64,000 nucleotides of DNA, taken from contig MU385855.1 in NCBI GenBank assembly GCA_022497145.1, positions 744,001 through 808,000 of the forward strand, given 5' to 3'. The notes under the pieces are model-generated. The model was not told the origin of the DNA. It made no database searches and saw nothing but the letters and a program-made list of their open reading frames with translations. This document shows, one piece after another, positions 57,186 through 64,000 of the stretch (position 1 is its first letter; every line of letters begins with the position of its first letter). The translations under genes were made by a program, and so were the position numbers. The stretch is from Rostrohypoxylon terebratum. Taxonomy: Eukaryota; Ascomycota; Sordariomycetes; Xylariales; Hypoxylaceae.

Positions 57186-58578
57186 CTTTACGAAGACTTA
57201 TCCTAGAATATTGAGTAGCAGACATTCTTAATTTTTCGTTGGCAGAACGACAAACGGCAGGAAGACACAATATGTGAGGAATCTAGGTTCAAACGCAGCA
57301 GCTAGTGGACTTTCCATTACACCCATTCAAGTTTAACTGTTGTAGCACATGTAGCACATACTACATAAGTTAGGTAGGTACATAATAGGGCAGGTAACAC
57401 CTATCTTAGCCGGTTTGGGCTGGCCGTTTGTAACTTCCAAGTTTCAATTTGCTCCAAGAAATGCAAGAACTCTCGTCACAGGAGAGAGGGAAAAGGGAAT
57501 AATTGTCGCAGTCGCCCAAAATAGGAAGGGATAGATAGGTAATATCTATTATCTCAGTAGGTAGCGACAGAGTACATGGTAGGTGCCTTAAGGCTTACAG
57601 AACGCTGTTGCTATGTACATACCTACAATTGCAAAGTTGAAATTGGGGCAAATACCATACCTAGTAGTAGCAGTACTACCCTCAGGGTAGGGATGGGCAC
57701 CCAGGTAATAGGGATGCAATAAAGGTAGGTACAGGTTACTGGATAACGTTAGTAGGCATCCCACTTTCCATGATACGATTGATGCAATGATTACCGTACA
57801 AATACTAACAATTATCTCGCTCGGGTATATCGATACGGGATAATCGCCCCAAATAACCCATCGGCAGCTTCCCATTGGTAACGAGGGGGCGTACCAAAGT
57901 CTCGCGACTACCCCTTCTAGCCTAGAATTTTTAAGTTTCTTAGTAACGGAATAGACGCTAATGCATTCTCGATTTTTCGACACAACTTCAAAACTTCCTG
58001 AATTTTTTTTTCATCTGATCCATTCTTCTTCTTCCCCCACAATCCCTTTGCCATCTTCAAACCTCAAACACACGGCATTATTTCCTCATCCCTCCCCCCC
58101 TGAAAAGAAAAAAAAAGCATTCTGCATTTTCGTTCGGGGTCTTCTCTTTCCTTTGAAAAAGATTTGGTTTTAATTTCTTTTCTCAAGGGATCTTGAAGGC
58201 ATCTTAACCGGTCTAGCGCTACATAGACGTGTGCCTCTGTAATCACATACAGAATCACGCATTACAGCAACGACCTGTATCTTCCATTCTCTAATAATTC
58301 GGAGAACGAGTGCATCTGTGTTGCGGTTTCCCATTTCGCGGTAAACTAATACACTTCTTCCTTATTACTTGATTTTAACTACTTCAAGCAACTAATTTCT
58401 GGTCTTTCTGATCTTCCCCAATTATCCCTTCGCCTCTCATTTCTCTTAAACTGAACTTCGTTCTTTCGAGAGAGAAACAATAATCGGCTGGGTTCCGTAC
58501 GAGAAAGAAAAGATTTATTGCCTGACAACATTCTCATTACATCTATCTGATCTATTATCCCGCCAACGCAACGTCAAC

Positions 58579-60751
58579 ATGGCCGATCAACTGAACATGG
58601 GCGGTTTGAGCCTGGGCGACCAGCAGCAGCCTCCCGCACCTCGCTCGTACATCCCTCCTCACATGCGAGGCAAGGTCGGTGCCGCTAGCAACGGTCCTCC
58701 TCCACCCATGGGTGCTGGAGGGCCTCCTCCTAACATGAATGGTCTCAACAGCAGCGCTTGGGCTGGGTATGTGATCCCTCATGCCGATGTTATTTACATT
58801 GATGTTCATTTTTCATGCTATATTTCGTCTAATTTTTGAGAAAAATTATGTATTGGATTTTGACTAATGTGACAACTTTGGCAGTAACAACAGCTTCGAC
58901 GCTCGACCCTCCCCGGGGGGCTGGGACTCTACCCCTAACTACCCCCCTCCTCAGCGTCAAAACCCTGGAAACTGGAATAACAATCGAGGTTTCGATCGCA
59001 ACGCTTACGGTAACCCAGCAGCTGGCGGCAACAATGGCGGCAACAGTGGCGGCTCCGGAGGTGGTTATGCTAGAGGCTCGGGCGACGGGCAATGGCGCGA
59101 TGGCAAGCACATTCCCGGTCCCCCGAACCCCCGGATGGAGCGCGAATTGTTCGGCACCCCTGATGATCCGTCTAAGCAACACACCGGTATCAACTTCGAG
59201 AAGTACGACGACATTCCCGTCGAGGCCTCTGGACACGACACCCCTGAACCTGTTTTAACCTTCAGCAACCCTCCATTGGACGATCATCTTATCCGCAACA
59301 TCGAATTAGCTCATTACAAGGTTCCAACTCCCGTGCAAAAATACTCTATTCCCATTGTTATGGGTGGTCGAGATTTGATGGCCTGTGCCCAGACTGGTTC
59401 TGGAAAGACTGGTGGTTTCCTTTTCCCCATTCTTTCGCAAGCCTTCCTCACTGGTCCTTCTCCTATCCCTGCGGGTGCCCCCGGTGGTGGTTACGGTCGT
59501 CAGCGTAAAGCTTACCCCACGTCTCTTATCCTGGCGCCAACTCGTGAACTCGTCTCGCAGATCTACGACGAGGCTCGCAAATTTGCCTACCGATCGTGGG
59601 TTCGGCCATGCGTTGTCTACGGTGGCGCTGACATCGGTTCTCAACTCCGCCAAATTGAGCGCGGTTGCGATCTTCTCGTTGCAACGCCCGGACGTCTTGT
59701 TGACCTTTTAGAGCGAGGCCGCATCTCACTCCAGAACATCAAGTACTTGGTTCTCGACGAGGCTGATCGTATGTTGGATATGGGTTTCGAGCCCCAGATT
59801 CGCAGAATTGTTGAAGGCGAGGATATGCCCGGTGTTCAAAACCGACAAACCCTCATGTTTTCAGCTACCTTCCCCCGAGACATTCAGATGCTTGCTCGCG
59901 ATTTCCTGAAGGATTACGTGTTCCTTTCAGTTGGTCGTGTCGGTTCTACTTCTGAGAACATCACTCAGAAGGTCGAATACGTTGAAGATGTTGACAAACG
60001 ATCTGTCCTCCTAGATATCCTACATACTCACGCCGGTGGCCTTACTCTAATCTTCGTCGAGACGAAGCGCATGGCTGATTCGTTGTCTGACTTCCTCATC
60101 AACCAGAACTTCCCTGCGACTTCGATTCATGGCGACCGCACCCAGCGTGAGCGTGAGCGTGCCCTAGAAATGTTCCGAAACGGACGATGTCCTATTCTAG
60201 TGGCTACCGCTGTCGCTGCCCGTGGTTTGGATATTCCTAACGTTACACACGTTGTCAATTACGATCTCCCCACCGATATTGATGACTACGTTCACCGAAT
60301 TGGTCGTACTGGTCGTGCAGGTAACACTGGTCACTCTACTGCATTCTTTAACCGTGGCAACCGCGGTGTTGTGCGAGATCTCATCGAGCTCTTGAAGGAA
60401 GCTAACCAAGAGGTTCCTGCTTTCCTTGAGACCATTGCTCGAGAGAGCTCCTATGGTGGTGGCCGCGGTGGACGAGGTGGTGGTGGTCGCGGTCGCGGTC
60501 AGAATGCGAACCGTGATTTCCGAAAGTACGGTGGCGGGGGTAGCGGCCCTGGCTTCGGCGGTGGTTTCGGCGGTCCTCAGCAATCTGGTGGCTACGGCGG
60601 CGGTGGCAGCGGTTACAACGGTCCTCCCCCCAACCAGGGCTATGGTGGTGGTTACGGAGGCGGCGGTGCCGGTGGCGCTGGCGGTCCGGGCTACGGTGGT
60701 GGCAGCTATGGCAATCCTGGCGGTCCGGGTGGCCAGGCTTCCTGGTGGTAA
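58579..60751 (+). CDS. DED1: DEAD-box RNA helicase Ded1
   Basis: Two exons (58579-58766, 58885-60751) encode 684 aa. The N-terminus MADQLNMGGLSLGD carries the eIF4E-binding-like YIPPHMRGK segment found in Ded1/DDX3 and then a Gly/Asn-rich tract. Helicase motifs: Q motif around YKVPTPVQKYSIP, motif I AQTGSGKT (231-238), PTRELVSQ, TPGRLVD, DEAD (354-357), SAT (389-391), then ARGLDIPNVTHVVNYDLP and HRIGRTGRAG. The C-terminus is a long Gly-rich RGG region ending SWW, matching the WW end of Ded1/DDX3. Ded1 unwinds 5' leaders during translation initiation and joins stress granules. The leader upstream is long and pyrimidine rich, which may give translational control. Confidence 0.97.
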
Positions 60752-62748
60752 ACCAATCAACATACGAACAGGCCCTCATATTCTCCTTCTTACGCGAACC
60801 GCATGCGGGAATGAGAATCGGGCATATCTGGAATGCGGTACATAGATTTCACGGTGTCATATTTCTCTTTCACTTTCTCAACCGACTTACGCAAGGTTTT
60901 TTCTCATTCTGTTGTCATTTCTTCGACACTCTTCCCTTAACATACTCCCTTCTACGGCATACCTACTACGTAGGACATGCCCGACTTCCAGCCTCCAAAA
61001 AGGATTGGCAGATTCGAAATTCGGGCTCTTCGAAATAGAGCTCTGGCATACGATAGATGGCATTTGTCTTTTGTTTCGGCTGCACCCCTCACAACTTGAT
61101 ACCCATAGAAGACTGCGAGGGGGCATACGCGCGCAGCTACATGAGACGCTTGGAGGCCAAGCACGTGGCTTGACCATCAAAATCACGGAGATATTCATCA
61201 ATTAGAAAGATAAGTGCTGCATGGTTTATCACAGCATCTTTTACGACGATGACGATCTCCCACTCGATGTTCCCCGTATTTGCCTTTTGGAAGCCGGCCG
61301 AGATCATTTCTCGTTTTTCCCATAGAATGGGGTAATGCGATATCGCATGGCCGCGGATTCGACGTGTTGATGGCATCATCATAGACAAAAGTGGATTTCT
61401 CGGTTCTCTGGTTGGAAGGACTTCTATTCTAGAAGACTCGCCATGGCGAGGGAACCACATAGAGGGCAAAGGAAATTATGAGCATAGAATAGTCATTTTC
61501 GGTGCAGGATCAAGAAAGCAAAAAACGGCGTCTCGGCGAGCAGGCAATAGGCTTCAAATCTCCAAAATCTCGGAGAGGAATTCTGGGATCTGCTCTGACG
61601 ATAAGGGCATCAGGGAAAGGATTTTAATCCCATCTGCCACCAATGGCAGTGCTTTTGCGGACATTGGCTGAGACGCGTTCAGGCCCTTTGAGGTTCTTCG
61701 CGCTATGGTGGACTATCAGAGAATCCATCTACGACGGACTGAGAACTTCCCAAATTAAAAAATGTTCCCCTTTTATTTGCAAACTGCGAAACACATAGCA
61801 TCATGTGAAATAGTCTTCTCTGCTAAATAGTGAAACGCGTTGCCTACTGACATATGATTTCTTGTCTATTTATTGCATAATTACCTCGTGATAATACGTA
61901 AACTAAACTACCTATATACGATATCCTAAGTCCCGAGTCTTAATTATGATAGTAGTATATTTTTTGGAAGTGATTGGCATGTAGCCATCAATTTGTGATA
62001 ATTTCCACTTGTCAAAAAATTACAATGTACATACACACCTAATACTGTGGTACGGTGGTACCTAGGTTCTAGGTACTCGTTGGTGCTCCCATCCATGCTT
62101 TCGTACATTTTCGCCATTTGATGAGTGGTCCGAGCTGTGGCTAGAGCCTATTACTACACAGTAAACCTTAGCCCCTGACGCGTCTAGCATCCATCTTACC
62201 CAGTGCATGCGTGCGGATAAAGGCACCTACCATTTACTGTGTCCCAAGTAGGTACGATGACCCCACTTAAGTACTTAAGTACATGCCATATGTACACCTG
62301 GGCAAACCTTAGGCCCTAGGGAAGGACCAAAGTGACGCGACGTGAGAGGTAGGTACAATACAGCGTGAGTACTTTGATTCAGCACACTTAAAATTTAAGT
62401 TGGTCTTCCTCATATTTCCACGTCGGACACAGAAGCTTTGTCAATCTTCTCCCTTTCCTTTACACCTCGCACTATTTCTAAGTTCAACGATGAGTTGATG
62501 ATAACATTTAGTCCCTAGCCTTCAGCTATTTCAGCTATAGGCAAACTTTTCCTTTCCTTGCCTTTTCTTTTCTATTCTTTTCTTCCTCTCGTTTACCCAA
62601 GGCTCATTACGAAGAGGCTGTCGCCGCCAACGTCAGACCTGTGCGCCGATAGGTCCAAGACTTCATATATCAATTAACACAGCCAACGCAGCCTCCTCGA
62701 TATCAATTTAGTCTTTTTTCATCAATCTCATCACCGAACGAATTCGCG
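60752..62748. other. Intergenic, no gene seen
   Basis: About 2.0 kb between DED1 and IES1. The DED1 3' UTR lies at the left. A GGTACCTAGGTTCTAGGTAC word is at about 62057-62075, and a T/C-rich stretch at 62530-62600 may be the IES1 leader. Open frames at 60887-61469 show no conserved features. Confidence 0.5.
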
Positions 62749-64000
62749 ATGGCTTCGAGAGATGGCACGCCGGATCACAGTCGCTGGTCGCGCGCATCTA
62801 GTGGCGCCCCCAGGGATAGTACTCCAGGCGACAACCTCGAAGCCAGCATGATCAGCCAGCCCGGACATGGAAGCAAGCGACCGAAGACCAAGTCGTCTGC
62901 GGCCACAGCCGCAGCTTCCTTCCCTACCGTGGGAAAAATAAGACATCTCAAAAAAGAAGATGGAGAGCCACTATGGAGAAGAGATATCCAGTATGACTTC
63001 CTCAGAGCCGTCTTTGACGACGACAACAAGGTCTTCACTAATAGCTACGAACCTATCGGAGATGGCAAGGAGAAGCAGAGTTTCGCAGACCTGTATATCG
63101 ACACGATGGCCAGAAGTAGTAAGACCAGCAAAGTTCTTCGCGATAAGTTGCTCAGTGATCGAGAAGCCGCGAAGAGCATGGCTATGGTCTGTTTACTTGT
63201 CAACGTCGGTCGGATGAACACGACGTTAAACTGTACCACTACCCCGCCAATCAATGCGAATGATATTTGCTAACAATTTGCAGTTTTCCCTGAGATGCGA
63301 GCTCAGCTACGAACATATCACGCCATCCCGTCGTTACAGGCACATCAAGATGCATCTGCCTATAAGCAGTTACAAGACGCCCCGAGATTAAAGTCCATTC
63401 TCAAAGGAGCGGCCGAGGATCGACCTGAGCCCCACGAATTGGGCGAATTTAAGGGAAAGGCTCCTCCTCGATCGAATCCCGTCAATCTCATTTTCCTCAT
63501 ATGTCAACAAGCGTCATACATTGCGGAACTACATTTTCCTCCTGGTGGTGAGTTTCACGATCTCATCATGAAGACGACATACACGAGTAAATCGCGTGCG
63601 AGAGCCTTCCTGTGGTTGATGTGGTTCTACCTCGAGTCCGACTTTACCGAAGAGGGCTGCGAGGAGAATCCCTTTGGCCAAGGTGTCGATTACGGTACGG
63701 AGGTTGCAAACCAGGGCGTTCCGCGGATGGAGGAGATGACTGCCGAAGAGGAAGATCGTGAGAACATCGACCCCCAAGAAGAAATCGAATTCGGTCGAGA
63801 GAAGCAGAACCACAGAGCAAAGATCATCGCAGCCGATCAAGCATATTTAGCGGACCACCAGAACAAGCGAGGATCTAGGGGAAGAATTATAGCTGATGAT
63901 GGTCCTACTGCCGCAATCCTCCCCCGTATACGACCGTCGAAGCACGAGTCGGATCTGGATAGCACACGATCCACTCCGCCTCCGAGGGCCTTGTCGCGCA
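62749..64000 (+). CDS. IES1: INO80 complex subunit Ies1, 3' truncated by window
   Basis: Two exons are visible (62749-63232, 63284 to beyond 64000), about 400 aa so far and still open. The Ies1 domain starts at HLKKEDGEPLWRRDIQYDFL and continues with VFDDDNKVFTNSYEP, FADLYIDTMARSSKTSKVLRDKL and VNVGRMNTTLNFFPEMRAQLRTYH across the intron. Later comes NPVNLIFLICQQASYIAELHFPPGG and ARAFLWLMWFYLESDFTE. Ies1 is a subunit of the INO80 nucleosome remodeller and acts in the nucleus. The donor at 63233 was chosen because it restores the FFPEMRAQ sequence; reading through meets a stop after about 12 codons. The rest of the protein lies outside the window. Confidence 0.9.

Larger units (their letters stand above)
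55481..58578. other. Long intergenic region, 3.1 kb
   Basis: No gene with support in the longest gene-free stretch of the window. It contains a GTATTGGT repeat at 56156-56184, GTACCTAGG palindromes at 57150-57182 and, from about 57960, a pyrimidine-rich stretch that probably forms a long DED1 5' leader, possibly with an intron. Confidence 0.5.

Overview
The window is nuclear DNA of a filamentous ascomycete (Pezizomycotina). The compact genes carry many short introns of about 50-90 nt with GT...AG borders, the gene set is typical eukaryotic housekeeping, and nearly all products look most like filamentous-fungal families. A Sordariomycete is my guess, but it is an inference. There are no bacterial features, CRISPR arrays, rRNA or convincing tRNA genes. 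I rebuilt exon structures by hand from splice signals, reading frame and family conservation. Each multi-exon model closes in frame.

Layout. 1-7 kb: an ABHD11-type mitochondrial hydrolase, a Rab18-like GTPase, ribosomal protein eS1, and one weak hypothetical gene. 7.7-14 kb: URC1 (GTP-cyclohydrolase-II-like uracil catabolism protein) and uracil phosphoribosyltransferase, flanking the elongation factor ELF1. This is a plausible small uracil-use neighbourhood. 15-21.5 kb: a WAPL cohesin-release factor and the Rheb GTPase. 21.5-23.1 kb: a gene-free, repeat-rich patch holding a MITE, a 35-bp inverted repeat pair and tRNA-like direct repeats. 23.1-32 kb: cytosolic seryl-tRNA synthetase, a ZUP1/Mug105-like C78 peptidase, ITPase (HAM1) and FAP7. 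32.3-37.4 kb: class V myosin. 40.3-45.1 kb: phosphoglycerate dehydrogenase and NAP1. 47.2-55.5 kb: a P5B ATPase (YPK9 type), U3 snoRNP protein RRP9 and proteasome beta4 (PRE1). 58.5-64 kb: DED1 helicase and the start of INO80 subunit IES1, which runs off the window.

The genes are mostly unrelated housekeeping functions rather than a biosynthetic cluster. Several support ribosome biogenesis and translation (eS1, RRP9, FAP7, DED1, SerRS), chromatin (WAPL, NAP1, IES1, ELF1) and membrane traffic (Rab18-like, myosin V, Rheb). The most unusual observations are structural: a 4-nt microexon in URC1, a 12-nt microexon in the Rab gene, a start codon split by an intron in PRE1, an ATG-only first exon in ELF1, and the nested repeat patch at 22.1-22.9 kb. 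I did not find a clearly new biological system. The best functional candidates are the URC1/UPRT neighbourhood and the two-zinc-finger C78 peptidase.
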